A DNA stretch of 64,000 bases from Escallonia rubra (lineage: Eukaryota > Streptophyta > Magnoliopsida > Escalloniales > Escalloniaceae): positions 186,001 through 250,000 of the forward strand of contig JAVXUO010002044.1 in assembly GCA_033065855.1 (NCBI GenBank). Reading direction: 5' to 3'. Shown here in pieces: positions 11,901 to 23,578 of the stretch (within the stretch, counting starts at the first letter, position 1; every line of letters starts with the position of its first letter). The notes beneath the pieces were generated by a model. The model was not told the origin of the DNA. It saw nothing but the letters and a program-made list of their open reading frames with translations, and made no database searches. Position numbers and translations under genes: made by a program.

Positions 11901-14150
11901 CATGTTCGAGACCTCAAGAAAACCTTCGATATGCAAAGGGAATACAAGATGAAGCTAAACCCACTCAAGTGCGCGCTTGGTGTCGCTTTAGGAAAATTCT
12001 TAGGATTCATTATCTCTCAATGAGGTATTGAGGCTAACTCCGAGAAAATCATTGCCAACCAATCCATGACTCCTTAAAAAACTATCAAGTAAGTACAAGA
12101 GTTGACGAGAAGAACCACGCTTTAGGAAGATTTATGTCTCGCTCAACATAAAGATGCTTGTCGTTCTTTAAAGTTATCCGACGTGCCAAAAACTTTGTCT
12201 GGACAGAAGATCGTCAGCACGCCTTCAAAGAGCTAAGGAACTATTTGACCTCTCATATTCTCATGACCAAACCTTCTTCTAGGCGAAGACCATATCCTTT
12301 AGCTTTCCATAAGGAACTTTAGAGTCATGCAATTCTCATCAGACAAGAAGGACACGTTCAGAAACCTATTCTACTACTATGTGTGCAAATTCTGTGAGAG
12401 GTGGAGTCGCAGAATCCCAAGAAGGACAAGGTAACATTGGAACTCGTCATATATGCATGACACCAGTTGCCATACTTCCAAGCTCATCGGATAATACTCT
12501 CTACAGACTAGCGGGTCGAAGGTTCTCCAAAACGCAAAGCATTAAGAAGACCAGTGAATTGGTTAGTGGAGTTGGGTGAGTTCGACATATAATATCAACC
12601 CTAACAAATGTCAAGGCCCAAGCCTGGTCAAATTTTGTCGTCGAATGCATTCTACCAGACGATCCTCCATAGTTGGTAATCTCAGAAGCTCCAAACCCTT
12701 GGATGTTGTATCTAGATGGTCCCTTTACACATAGATATAGTGGCATTGGTCTCGAGCTCATCAGCCTAGATAAGTTTTTCATTAAAGATGCACTCAACTT
12801 TGAATTCCAAGCATCCAACAATGAATCCGTTTAGGCCCCCCTATGAACAATATGGTTAGCTAACGTTTGAAAAATTGATTCTCGGTTCGTTTATATTATT
12901 CTCGGCTAGTATTCAATCATGTTTTGGGTAGGTATGAAACAAGAAATAAGCGGATGAAACAACATATCCACCTAGTCAAGATTTATGCCATAGAGTTCAA
13001 ACACTTGATATCTACCTAACTCTGCGAGGAGCAAAACGCCCAAGATGACACTTTATCAAGGTTAGCCTCAAAGATTTTTTCAAGTTTCCACATATTGTGT
13101 ATATTAAACTCCTTAAGGAGCGCAACATCAACCCTAAAGATTACGTGGCTGTCATCACCTTAGACTACTGAATTAAACTCCTTAAGGAGCGCAACAACAA
13201 CCACAAAGATTACGTGGCTATCATCACCTTAGAATACTGGTGGATGGATCCAGTCCTCCAATATCTCAGCCTTAGAGATCTACAAAAAGACTAACTTGAA
13301 GCAAGGATTCTTCATTTTAAGTCCTTTTGTTATGCAGTAATGAAAGGAGTTCTATACGATAAGTTGTTTAGTATCCCATACGTCTAGTGCTTGGGCCCAT
13401 TAGAATCCCAATATGCTCTCTAGGAAGTTCGTGAAGGTAGCTTCAGACAAAGTTAAGGGAGCACCTTAGCACAAAAAATTCTAAGGCACAGATACTATTG
13501 GCCCGACATGCTGAAGAACGTCATCAAATTCACTTGGCAATGTGACATGTATGAGAAGTTTGCTCTCGTCTCCCGTACTCATGTTGCCTCATCCACACCC
13601 ATAGCCTTACCAATCCTTTTTGCTATTTGGAGCATGGATATCTAGATCCATTTCTTGTCGCTATGAGACGACGATGCTTTCTGATACTCGTCATTGACTA
13701 TTTTATTAAAATAGGTTGAAGCTGGACTTCTGGCTACCTTACAGAGGCCAAGTGTTAAGACTTCTTTTGAAAAAATGATGTTCCTTGTTTGGACTCCCCA
13801 AGGCACGCATCACGTGAAATCGAAAATAATTTGACAACAATAACTTTAGCAACTTCTGCACCAACTTGTCAATAGATATCCGCTTCACGTCCGTAGCCCA
13901 TCTTTAGCCTAATGGCAGACAGGAAACATGAACCACATCATCTTCTAGGAATTGAAGAAGAAGTTGGACGATGCCAAAGGTGCTTGGGTATATGAGCTCT
14001 CCAAAAAGTACTTTTGTCGTACCAGGCCATCCATCATTCATTGACCGGTAAAAGGCCTTTTTTACTACATGTTGAGCTTGCCTTCCACGTGTGCGCATTC
14101 TTCACTTCTACAATGAAGAGAATGAAACAAATCTCATAAGAAACCTTGAT
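8940..14150 (+). pseudogene. Remnant gag-pol of the Tat element
   Basis: A gag-like stretch occupies roughly 8940-10760. A protease motif, VDDGSSTNLIF, lies near 10,785-10,815 (Tat consensus V-D-G-G-S-S). The reverse transcriptase spans about 11,380-12,080, with the N-terminal HRLNVHPT block and the catalytic YVDDILVKS box at 11859-11885. An RNase H signature (MLYLDGPF) is near 12,700. The integrase zinc-binding region (YYWPDMLKNV) is near 13,495, followed by part of the catalytic core. This is a decayed fossil with many breaks and no plausible coding capacity. Confidence 0.85.
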
Positions 14151-14281
14151 CTCTTCAATGAGGTAAGGCCCAAGCTCATGAGGGATTAGTCTCCAACAAA
14201 AAGCAAGTTGTCATTGTTATGATCGATGAATACACTCAAAGCCCCTTCGTGTTAGGGACCTAGTCCTCCACAAATTAAAAA

Positions 14282-15547
14282 GGGTTAACTACACCTATGT
14301 TCCTGAGGTTAGGAAATAATTACAGTCAAGGACATTAAGTTTTAAAATGTAACATTCCGTGACCAAACACTTTTAAAATGTATCAACCGTGTCCATCCGT
14401 CAGGGTTCCGTCCAAAAAGTATATTTTTTTTATGATGTCATCAATTCGTATTTTAAAAATGACAACACTACCCCTTGTACTGTATATACGGAATAATTTT
14501 AAAAATTTTAAATTAAGATTTTAAGCCTTAATTTATAGATTAGGGTTTTAAAACCTTGATTTGTTCTCTATCTTTGCAATCAATTTCATCAAAACTTCTC
14601 AATCTGCCAATTAGGCTTTGAAAACCCTAATTTGCAAATTAGGGTTTCAATATGAGCAGGTTAGTTCAAATTTGCAAATTTGCGAATGAGCAGGTTAGTT
14701 CAATATGAGAAGGTTAGTTCAAAACCCTAACTTGCGAATTTTGGTCAACCCACCCACACCGGCCGATTGAGAGAAAACAGAAAAGAATGGGGGGCCGCGG
14801 TGAATCTATTTTTTTCGGCGAAGAATAGAAGGGAACGGGGGGCGATGGAGTCTCGGATGGTCGGCGACGGGTGGATCTGTTTTTTTCGGCGAAGAACAGA
14901 AGGGGACGGGGGCGATGGAGTCTTGGATGGTCGCGACAGGTGGATCTGTTCTTTTCGGCTAAGAACAGAACAGGACGGGGGGAAATCGTGGACGGGTGGA
15001 TATGTTTTTTTGGTGAAGAACAGAAGGGGACGGGGGGCAATGGAGTCTCGGATGGTCGTGACAGGTGGATCTATTTTTTCCGGCGAAGAACAGAAGGGGA
15101 CGGGGGGCGATGGAATCTCAGATGGTCAGCGATGGGTGGATTTGTTTGCGATGATGGGGGCTGCGGTGGAACTGCTTTGTTCGGGGAAGAACAGAAGAGA
15201 CTGCCGGCAGAGAAGGGGGCTGGCGGGGCGAGGGAAGGGGCTGTCGGTGGGGAAGGGGACTGCCGACAGTGAGGGAAGGGGCTGCTGGGGTGAGGGATTG
15301 GGAAAGTGTAACCTTAGCAAATTAGGGTTTAGAGTTTGGCATTAATCTTTCTTTTTCTTTTTTTTAAAGATGAAGTAATGGCATTAAAAAAAATAAGGTT
15401 CCAACTTAGGGGCAATAATGTCTTTTCATTAAAACCGTGAGGGTTTTTAAGATTCTGTTTGGTCAACGGACATAAGTGTAATTTCTCCAAACTATTGTCC
15501 TTGTCTGTAATTATACCCTAACCTCAAGAACATAAGTGTAATAGCCC
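14282..15547. mobile_element. Mutator-like (MULE) non-autonomous element, 1266 bp
   Basis: The terminal inverted repeats are about 50 bp and read inward as GGG..A.TACAC.TATGTTC.TGAGGTTAGG...TAATTACAG.CAAGGACA. An exact 9-bp TSD, AATTAAAAA, lies at 14273-14281 and 15548-15556. A 9-bp TSD with long TIRs is diagnostic of Mutator-like elements. I see no MURA transposase. The centre is GC-rich tandem-repeat DNA, listed separately. Its open frames are long only because it lacks AT-rich stops. It inserted into the 3' half of the Tat element after that element was already in place. Confidence 0.92.
14790..15210. repeat. GC-rich minisatellite of about 70 bp within the MULE
   Basis: A unit of roughly 57-71 bases recurs about five times. 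Anchor positions are near 14802, 14873, 14943, 15000 and 15068, each a GAT.T.TTTTTTCGGCGAAG-like block followed by GGGGACGGGGGGCGATGGAG. Its composition contrasts sharply with the AT-rich MULE arms. It could be captured host DNA expanded in tandem (Pack-MULE style), but I recognise no host gene in it. Confidence 0.8.
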
Positions 15548-15899
15548 AATTAAAAATCTCTAATCCAAAAGTACCAATTTGAAAGTTATCTCTAAATTGG
15601 GAATGACCATACCGCATCTTGAAAGTCCTCAGGCCTAGCAGATACAGCTTGGAGACGTTCACTGGGGAACAATTCCTCACACCTTAAACATATAATAAAA
15701 CCTGCAGAAATACAATCATTCGTATCTCGCCTCAACAAAAGATACTTTATTTTCGATGGGTAACGAGCTCGGACCTTGTTAAAGCCTTTCTTAGCCTTCA
15801 GAAAATTTTATAATTGTGTTTTTGCTTTCAGATATATTATAGCTAAGCAATAAAAGCATTCATGTAGCCATTCTTTTGCCCAAACAATAAACTTCTTTC

Positions 15900-18130
15900 T
15901 GAGCACTTTAAGGAATATGATCGCCCCTCCCTGATTGCCAATTCAAAATTTCACCAAGCCAAAGGCTAGGCCATCTTTTCCAACTCTTTACTGATGATAA
16001 AAGTACGAGCTATAAATGTAAAGTATTAAAAGTGAAGAAAGCTCAAACTAAAAACACGTGGTTGCATAAATTACTCTCTAAAATGGAGAGGTAAACAGAA
16101 GAACATATTGTTCACTTAAAGCCCGTCTAAGGGGCATCAAATACTTAGAAATAAAGTTTAAAAAACTTTTGCCCTACACAAGGCCCCAAAAAATACAGAT
16201 ATGGAATTAAAAATACTAACCCTACAACTTCAGCCTGAACTGCCGTCTCTCCTTAGGAGGATCCAAAAGGGGGCATGACAATGTCATCCAACGGGAGCTC
16301 GGGAACTTCAGTTGGACCAATTCCTTAGCCTTTCGAAAGCCTAACTTGAAGATCTCCTATCTTGTCGTCTGTTTGCCTCTTCTGTCACTCATCGCGAGCT
16401 ACAGTATCTAGGAAAGACTGGATGACCTTGACTTACTTCTTCTGGAGATTGGCAAGCTTTGATGTCAACTCCGTCATCTAAGATAGCATTTCTTCGGACA
16501 ACTTATCCGACTGTTAAGCCCTCGTAATGGCATCTCTCGTGTCTCCTTCTTCGCCTCAGCTACTATCTCGTGCGCCATCTGTAATCGCTCAAGCATTTGG
16601 CTGCTATAAGCATTGGTCTGAGGAAGAAGAACAAGAGTTAGTAAAGAAACAAGTCGTATAAAAAAGTGCTCCGATAAAACATGAACTATCTTACCTTATA
16701 CGCCACTTGAGTGTTGGTGGGAGCAAAGGCCTCATGGGTCTGGTTCTCTAGGATTTTCTTATCATTATGGAGAATGATAAAAGCTACGTGCTGCTTGGAA
16801 ACATGGGCATCTAGCATAATTAGATCTAACCTCCTGATCGTCAGCAAGTGCTGAAGATAGGATCTTACTTAATTGCGACACCCTCGATGGTAGGAGGCGG
16901 AGATCAGAGGGGAGAAACCTAGCCTTCTTGGGATGTTTGTGAAGTAGCTAGAGGAATTCACCTTTTAGGCTATTTCCTGATCCACATTGGCTGGCGATTC
17001 CTACAAGACAAGTGAGAAGATAGTCAAAATTATGAAGATAGTCTCTTAGAAGGGCTACAAATTGTATAAAACAGCTAAGTTTCATCCAAAACTCTAATAA
17101 AATATATGCTCGTTACTAAAGCAGATGCTTCCTCCTTTTTTATGAAACTCTCAAAATCTCCCCGAGCAGGAGCCAAAATGTCAGAATGCTGCAGTTCTTC
17201 ATTAGTAAGAGGATCAACTATTTAAAGATAATAACTCAGCTTGATGTGGTCAAATAGCCTCTTGGTAAGAGCACCAGGAGCTAGCATAGATTGTTTTTCA
17301 ATTTCCTTGTAGAAATCGTTCCACGTCTGAGGAAATTCTCGGGGTTTGCCCTCATGTCGAACAAAGTAGTACCTAAAGTGCCAAACTCTGTTGGAGTTAG
17401 GCACATCGTTGATGATTCTACACTTATTATAGATGAAAATACCACCCTGGACATCTAGCTACGTTCCTCAAACAACACATATGGAAGTAGATCTTCATGA
17501 ACTCCTAAACCTCAGGCTTAAAACCAGAAGTCTGCACTAGGTATATTAAACCAGCTAACTTCCTCCAACCTTAGAACTAAGCTGGCCTGAAACCATCTTA
17601 CAGTGACTGAAGAAGGTTACAGCAAGAAGATGCAGAGGGAATCTAAAACCAGATCTCATCTCCCCTTCATACATGCATGTCTCGGTCTCGACCGGTCCCA
17701 TAGTATTCAGGCTCTTGGATTTTTAGGATCTTCAACTATTTAACCTCAGGGTAAAGAAAAATTGGTCTAGAAGATCTTTCACTTCTTTCTAAGTAGATTA
17801 TTGCGTTTATTGTCAATAGCTACCAAGTTCTAGAGGCAACCTTCTCCTTGGCTTTATCCTTATTGTCTCCCAGATCATTTCTAGGAGCACGAGAAGGCGT
17901 CAGATAAAAGCTAGTGGTTTTCGTCTTGATTCTAAAGGTAGAAGGTTCTCTATTGGACGACAATGAGCTATTATTTTCGTGCCCCTCTCCTGCAAAACTA
18001 AATCTACCAGAAGATGCAGACACTGCTCCTACTACAACTAAGGAATAGAAGACTATATAGTAGAAAGCTAAAGAAAATGGATAGACAAGAGAAAGACAAA
18101 GAGACTTGCTTGTTGAAAAGATCAAACACC
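15900..18130 (-). pseudogene. Antisense accessory frame of the Tat element (gypsy-type transposon domain-like)
   Basis: On the minus strand, at 17222-17404, the translation includes NRVWHFRYYFVRHEGKPREF. This pattern resembles the 'putative gypsy type transposon' domain (Pfam Transposase_28 family, function unknown), found in the 3' region of Tat-lineage elements on the strand opposite gag-pol. Adjacent minus-strand sequence (17100-17220) also looks coding in character. A further minus-strand frame occupies 17820-18125, but I cannot assign it. The region is degraded. The domain identification rests on one short pattern and needs a profile search. Confidence 0.5.
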
Positions 18131-18329
18131 TGGAGAAATGAAAGTGAGTTAGAAATCAAGACTGACTCCTCACTGTAAATGGATTCCCTTGAAGATCCTT
18201 CATATTTCGGGGCAATAGTTCACTACCCAATACATGTCACAATCTCAAGACTTGGGATTTGAACTTCTTGCCGAAAGGAGATTTTTTCCCGCCATGGGAA
18301 TTTTATTTAAAAAAAAGTAATTTCAAAAG

Positions 18330-19420
18330 ACTTGAGCTCTTATAAGAGGTATGTCCAAGCAGAGGGCTCTCTCGAGCATGGCTCCCAAATAGACATCTTG
18401 TTAGAATTCCCTACCTTAAGCTCCAGAGCTTAAGTTTAAGAGGTCAGTCCGAGCACGGGTCCCGAGAAAATATCTTGTTATAATTCCTTACCTTAAACTT
18501 CCACGAGTTTAAGTTCAATAGGTATGTCTGAGCATAACGATGTCCAAACATGGCTTCTCAACTGGCATCTTGTTAAAAATTTCCCTATCTTAAGCTCCCA
18601 AAATCTTAAGTTTAAGATGTATGTCCGAGCATGGCTCCTGAACATAGACATTGTTAGAATTCTCTGCCCTAACCTCCCATGAGCTTAAGTTCAAGAGATT
18701 TGCCCGAGCACAATGTCGTCTGAGCACGGCTCCAAAATAGACATCTTGGTAGAATTTCCTACCTTAAGCTCCCAAGAGCTTAAGTCCAAGTGGTCTGTCC
18801 AAGCACAATGTTGTCCGAGCGTGGCTCCCAAATAGACATCTTGGTAGAATTTCCTACCTTATGCTCCTAAAAGCTAAACTTCAAGAGGTATGTCCAAGCA
18901 CAATGCTATCCGAGCATGATCATCGAACACTCATCTTGTTAGAATTCTCTACCTTAAGCTTCCAAAAGCTTAAGTTCAAGAGGTCTATCCGAGTGCAATC
19001 TCTTCAAGCATGGCTCCCGGACAAACATGTTATTAGATTCCCTATCTTAAGCTCCTAGGAGCTTAAGTTCAAGAAGTCTGTCCGAGCACAATGCAGTCTA
19101 AGCATGGCACCCGGATACACATCTTGGTTAAATTTCGTGCATTAAGGTCCCAAGAGCTTTAGTTCAAGAGGTCTATCTTAACACAATGCTGCCAGATTAA
19201 GGCTCCCAAACAGACAACATGCTAAAATTTCTTACCTTAAGCCCTTAAGAGCCTAAGTCAAAGAAATCTGCTCGAGCGCAATGATGTCTGAGCATGGCTC
19301 CTGAACAAACATCATGGTAGATTCTCTACCATACCAGCTTTAAGTCCGAGTAGTCTGTCCGGGCACAATGATGTCTGATCATGGCTCTTGAACAGACTCA
19401 TCCATAAAAAGTCCACGAAC
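18330..19420 (+). repeat. Eleven copies of a 95-bp tandem repeat with an internal palindrome
   Basis: The anchor CTACCTTAAGCTCCCAAGAG recurs near 18410, 18489, 18584, 18664, 18759, 18855, 18950, 19042, 19138, 19232 and 19325. Spacing is 92-96 bases, with two shortened units of 79-80 that lack a CACAATG..GTCCGAG segment. Each unit contains the near-palindrome CTTAAGCTC...GAGCTTAAG, able to form a small hairpin. Tandem repeats in the 3' untranslated part of Tat/Ogre elements are known and can seed satellite DNA. Confidence 0.88.
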
Positions 19421-19835
19421 AAAAACCTCAAGAGCTCGTCTGAGCACAGTTGTTATCGGACATGTTTGCTAGACAGCTTGTCTGGGCAGATTGCCTGAGC
19501 AGACATGCTGCTGGACACGTTTGCCTGAACAACTTGTCCAAGTAGGGTGCCCAGCATACATGCTGCCGAACACATTTCCCAGATAGCTTTTCGAGTAGAT
19601 TGGCTGAGTAGACCGTCCCTGCATAGTGCCCAAAACTACGACCGAGCAGCCAACTCTCAAGGAAGTTGCTTGGAAACTTTTTTTTTTGGCTTATTATTTG
19701 GCTTTAATTGCCCAAGGTTTTATTGCTTTGCTTTTGGTTACCTAAATAAGGTCATCAAAAGCAGGAGACACTATGATATAGCTAAAAATAGACTCCCGGT
19801 CAAAGAGGTGACACATTTCACTTAAGGTCAAACTT

Positions 19836-20140
19836 TGTCAACAATAAGATTGGTAGGTACCTCTCGGTGAATTAAAGTTTTGGAAGGACTCTAACTTGAT
19901 CCCCAAACATCAGGAACCAATGCCCAGCTGTCAATCCTAATTCTGTTGGGATTCAAGCACCCATGCATAAAGCGAGCTCTCCTTGGGATGTAGAGAACTA
20001 GATACAAACCCAAACATCACCGTCTTATTAGCTTATTCAGAGTTCTATCCGATAGCAGTGCTCTGACTTAAGTTTCGAAGAGTTCTCCCGCAAGGTTATT
20101 CAGAGTTCTCCCGTCTTATTAGCTTATTTAGAGTTCTGAA
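19836..20140 (+). repeat. 3' LTR of the Tat element (shortened or diverged)
   Basis: It starts TGTCAACAATAAGATTGG, matching the 5' LTR start TGTCCTAAAACTAGGTTGG. It shares the CCCAGCTG.CAATCCTAATTCTG block, ACTAGATACAAAC and TTCAGAGTTCTATCC. The right end is blurred: the phrase TTATTAGCTTATT.AGAGTTCT occurs twice (near 20027 and 20114), suggesting a small internal duplication. No TSD could be assigned. Confidence 0.65.
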
Positions 20141-21007
20141 GGGTTAGGATGCATCAGCTGTAACTGATCCCAATCAACTACAACCAGACTTGCTACAGGT
20201 TTTGCGACATAAGTTCTATAGAGTTATTGGTTGCAGCTCAAGGTGCTACCGATGTTACAACCAAAACCCTTCAGAATCAGAAGTTGTTGAGTTTTTTTTT
20301 TTTTTTTTTATATTCTCTCAATCTAGTCTTACACAAGGCATCACTAATTGAGATCTAACCTTAGGTACTGCAAACCCTCTTTCCTCATATTAATTGAGAG
20401 AGATCCTTAAAATTGGTATGAGAAAACCCAACCTACTTCATTTCATTCTATAACCCTCTGTTCCAGTTGTAACTCTAAGAATGTATAGAGTATTAGGTCA
20501 ACTTATGTCGTGTAACACAAGCGAGGTAGTAGATACAGTACTTGAAGATTTTGCGATTGTAAATCTTTATCGGTACACCTTTAAGCAAAACCACTCTAGT
20601 CGATTTCACACCAAAGGGCTTAAAAAAAGCATCGAGCGCCGACATAGGCAAGAGGGGCCGAATATTAATAACACTTTTTTTTCATGGTTTGCATATTTGT
20701 TCTCTCTCTCTCTTTACCTGTCTTAGCATATTTCTTTACTGTTATAGCTTGTTCATAAATTCAAAAATTTTGCTTCATTGATCAGTCATCCCCTTTAATG
20801 CACCTACTTCTACCCCTGCCCTTGCCTCAACCTTTTCCTTCTCCTTCTCCTCTTACCTTATTTGCATTGCAAGATTCGTTTATGCTTCCCACAGTAGCTT
20901 GAGTGGTACTTTTTTCTTTATTTACACCGTTGAAATACAATATAGGTGATAACTTTATTAGAAACAAATGATATGAGATAATGAAATGAAAAGGTTGAAA
21001 AATTAAA
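20141..21007. other. Unassigned spacer with a small foldback
   Basis: TTCTGAAGGGTT near 20134 and its complement AACCCTTCAGAA near 20276 could form a foldback of about 155 bp, possibly a small MITE. A run of about 18 T lies near 20292-20309. The rest is unassigned; a short plus-strand frame at 20481-20726 has no recognisable domain. Confidence 0.3.
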
Positions 21008-22251
21008 GGGGCATTTGAAACCCTTGTGGTTCTTGGTTTTCAGTTTTCAAAAAAAGAAACCCCATTAGACCCTCATTTGGTTTTCATTTTTTATATATAT
21101 AAAAAAGTTCTTTATGTTAGCCAGTTAATATTTTTGAGCTTTCTTCCTTAATATTATTTTTCTCATAATTTTTCCTTCAACCTTGAAAAGCTCCAGAACC
21201 CCTCTCGGCCACCTCCGAAGCACAACTCCCATCAACAGTCAACTAACTAGCCTCCCCCCAAACATTAACACGTACAACCACCACCATAAAACCTTAATAA
21301 CTACTCAAACAGTGACCCAGTTGATCATTTTTTCAACACCTCAATCACCCAATTGAAGCCACCATCAACTTCAGCACCATCTTTCAACACCTCCATCACT
21401 GATTACCCTCGGATCATAATCGTGAGGTCCCACTCTTGCTGTGTTCTAGGGTGGATAGAGATCACATCGAGTGTGTACTAGCGGAGGTGTTAGGCAATGT
21501 GTGATATAAGGTTAAGTTGGATGTTCTTCCACATTGAAAGTGGGAAAGAAAGAATTCGGTCTTAAAAGACCTTTTCAAAGAACTCCTAGGCTAGCCCTTT
21601 TAAGGGAGACAACACCCGTGGTGGGGCTGTGGACCGGGTCATTATAATAACCACCTTCAAAGCAATCATCATAGTTGCCAGTTGGTGGAGATGGTAAGTC
21701 GGGTGGGGGTAGGTTTCGTCGTGGTTGTTAAAGTGGAGGAGTTAACTTAATGGTGATGGCAACAATAGCAATGGGTTGTGGTGGTGGGTAGGACGACAAC
21801 CCTTCTTAGTCTGGCAGATCTGTGAGTGCAATGGCGATGGTGTGGCAGATTTGTGATTGTGGTGGGGTGGCGGCGGTGGGTTAAGGTCAAGTTGGTTGTA
21901 ACGGCAGTGGGGTGGTGATAAGTAGCGAGAGCAGGTTTAGCATTGTGGGGGGGGTAGGGCTTGGCGGTTAATGGTGGGAGTAATGAAAAGAGAAATGGGT
22001 TTTGTAAAAGGTAGGTTGCAAATTGCTTCTAATGAAGCTTAAATGTTGAATCTCAAAACAAAAATCACAATTGAAAAGCCAAAACTAAAAAATGGCGTTC
22101 TCAAAAACAAATCCAAATTTACAACTAGTTTTAAAAACTGACTGAAAAGAAAAACCCAAAATTGTCTACCAAACGTCAATTTTTTTTCTTTTTTTCATTT
22201 TACAAGCCGAGAAAAAAAAAACTGAAAAGCAAAACTTTGTCAAACGCTACC
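21008..22251. mobile_element. Possible hAT-like non-autonomous element, about 1.24 kb
   Basis: The left end GGGGCATTTGAAACC...TTTTCAGTTTTC and the inverted right end GGTAGCGTTTGACAAAGTTTTGCTTTTCAGTTTT are imperfect inverted repeats of the 'G.GCGTTTG....TTTTCAGTTTT' style seen in plant hAT MITEs. I could not define an 8-bp TSD. The interior has a GGTGG-rich tract (21690-21990). Near 21430-21640 is a GTGAGGTCCCAC...GGGCTGTGGACCGGG segment that resembles small LTR-derived repeats. Confidence 0.4.
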
Positions 22252-22917
22252 TAATTTAATCCCAGGGTTGGCTCTTAAGTTCTCTTAAACGTGGTCTTCA
22301 CTTAAACCTGGTCTTAGCTTTTTGGTGTGAAATTTTTTCCTAATTTAATCCTACCGTGTGTATTTTTTTTCCAACTAAACTCTGTCGTCCATTGGCATCA
22401 AACGTTGAAAGGGTTTGGCTAGCTTATAGTTATTTTGGGTCTTTAGGGAATAAAATCTCACTCCATTCTGCTCCCTCTTTCTCACTCTTTATCTTCTTTG
22501 CAACCATGGGCGCCTATTCATCCCACCACTATCAGAAGCTCGACCTTGTTGTCACCCTGTACAGCGTCCCAGTCCCAAGCCTCGCCCTTGATTAGGCCAT
22601 TACCAACATTGATGACAGATTCGGAGAGGTAGCCGATTCGGGTGATGTATATGATACAATTTTTCTCAGCAACTATTTCTTTGTGTTTTCCCTAAGCTTT
22701 GCAGCAAATAATCTCATCATAACCTGGAAAAACAATGGTAACTACAACTCTGCAGTAGAGCATTGAAAGGCCAACTTTTAAGATGACAATACTGTCTTAA
22801 TCTTGTTTTAGCGACAAAAGATTGTTATTACAAAAAATTTATACTTTTGTAGAAACTTATAATGATAATCTTTACAATATAGCGACGCTTTTCTGTAACA
22901 GGAGATGCTATAGAGCA
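22252..22917. other. Unassigned spacer
   Basis: There is no recognisable gene. A short plus-strand frame (22356-22595) contains MGAYSSHHYQKLDLVVTL but matches nothing I know. Near 22800-22890, TTTTAGCGACAAAAG and ATAGCGACGCTTTT suggest a decayed fragment of a repeat related to the CACTA subterminal arrays. Confidence 0.3.
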
Positions 22918-23100
22918 AGGGGTGAGCGTTGATCAGTTTGAGGTCAACCGCAAACCGGACCGTTACCTATCCATTCGAAAAATTATGAACGGAACCAAAC
23001 CAAACATCCTTGATTTGGACAATTCAGTTTAAACAGTTTGATTTGGTCCATTTGGATAGGTTTACATCCATTTAAAAAATTTATCAATTTGCACACCTGA
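22918..23100. repeat. Possible hAT-type MITE, about 180 bp
   Basis: The left end AAGGGGTGAGCGTT and the right end GCACACCTG (inverted CAGGTGTGC) fit the CAGGGGTGAGCAA-type ends common to plant hAT MITEs. The interior, rich in AACCGGACCG and GGTTTG strings, also fits. No TSD was resolved. Confidence 0.4.
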
Positions 23101-23578
23101 TATTTCGATCCAAACTTTATTCAAAATTAAAGTTATATTTTATCTAAATGGTACATAACCTTATTGCATTCAATATTTAAGTGCTCATGCAAAGCACAAG
23201 ATAATAGTGGTATTTCAGATATATATTACAATGAAAACACAAGTATGCCTTTGTCATTAATGTGCGAGAAAAAAAATGAGGGAACATGCAAGAGATATTG
23301 ATCACTAGACTTTTGTGTGATAAGTGCTCTTAAAAGTTTCTTTTCTTTTAACTTTCAAAGTCTTAGTTGTTTTGTTTTACTTAGTACCATGTATGTGAAA
23401 ATAATTGATGAATGTCACTTAATTTTAAATAAACATATCATATATCGTTTCTGTCTGTTTGTGATCAGTTTCACGATATTGACCTGTGAAATGAACGAAC
23501 TGACGTCAGTTTCAAAAATATGACACCAAATGTTAAGATTTTTGGATGGTTTGGTTTGATCAATTTATGTAGTTTCGA
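23101..23578. other. Unassigned AT-rich DNA left of CACTA-2
   Basis: AT-rich with no recognisable gene. The plus-strand frame at 23317-23523 (68 residues) is hydrophobic but shows no family pattern. The last bases, CGA at 23576-23578, are the presumed TSD of CACTA-2. Confidence 0.4.

Larger units (their letters stand above)
8476..20140 (+). mobile_element. Old Tat-lineage Ty3/gypsy LTR retrotransposon (broken)
   Basis: Two related but diverged LTRs bracket the element (8476-8920 and 19836-about 20140). Between them, in order, are a gag-like region, protease, reverse transcriptase, RNase H and integrase (about 8940-14150), then a long 3' region with an antisense frame and tandem repeats. The RT-RNase H-integrase order is Ty3/gypsy. 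The second, archaeal-type RNase H signature (WMLYLDG) and the antisense frame point to the Tat/Ogre/Retand lineage. By eye the LTRs agree at roughly three quarters of positions in their best block, so the insertion is old. The element is clearly broken, with breaks throughout the coding region, probably well over ten. A Mutator-like element has inserted into it at 14282-15547. Confidence 0.88.

Noticed and set aside
14767-15345. A 192-codon frame in the MULE core
   Set aside because: It is produced by the 70-bp GC-rich repeat, and several frames are open at once on both strands.
18330-19420. Regular 95-bp spacing suggested a CRISPR-like array
   Set aside because: The whole unit is repeated with no unique spacers, it lies within a plant LTR retrotransposon, and no cas-like gene is present.
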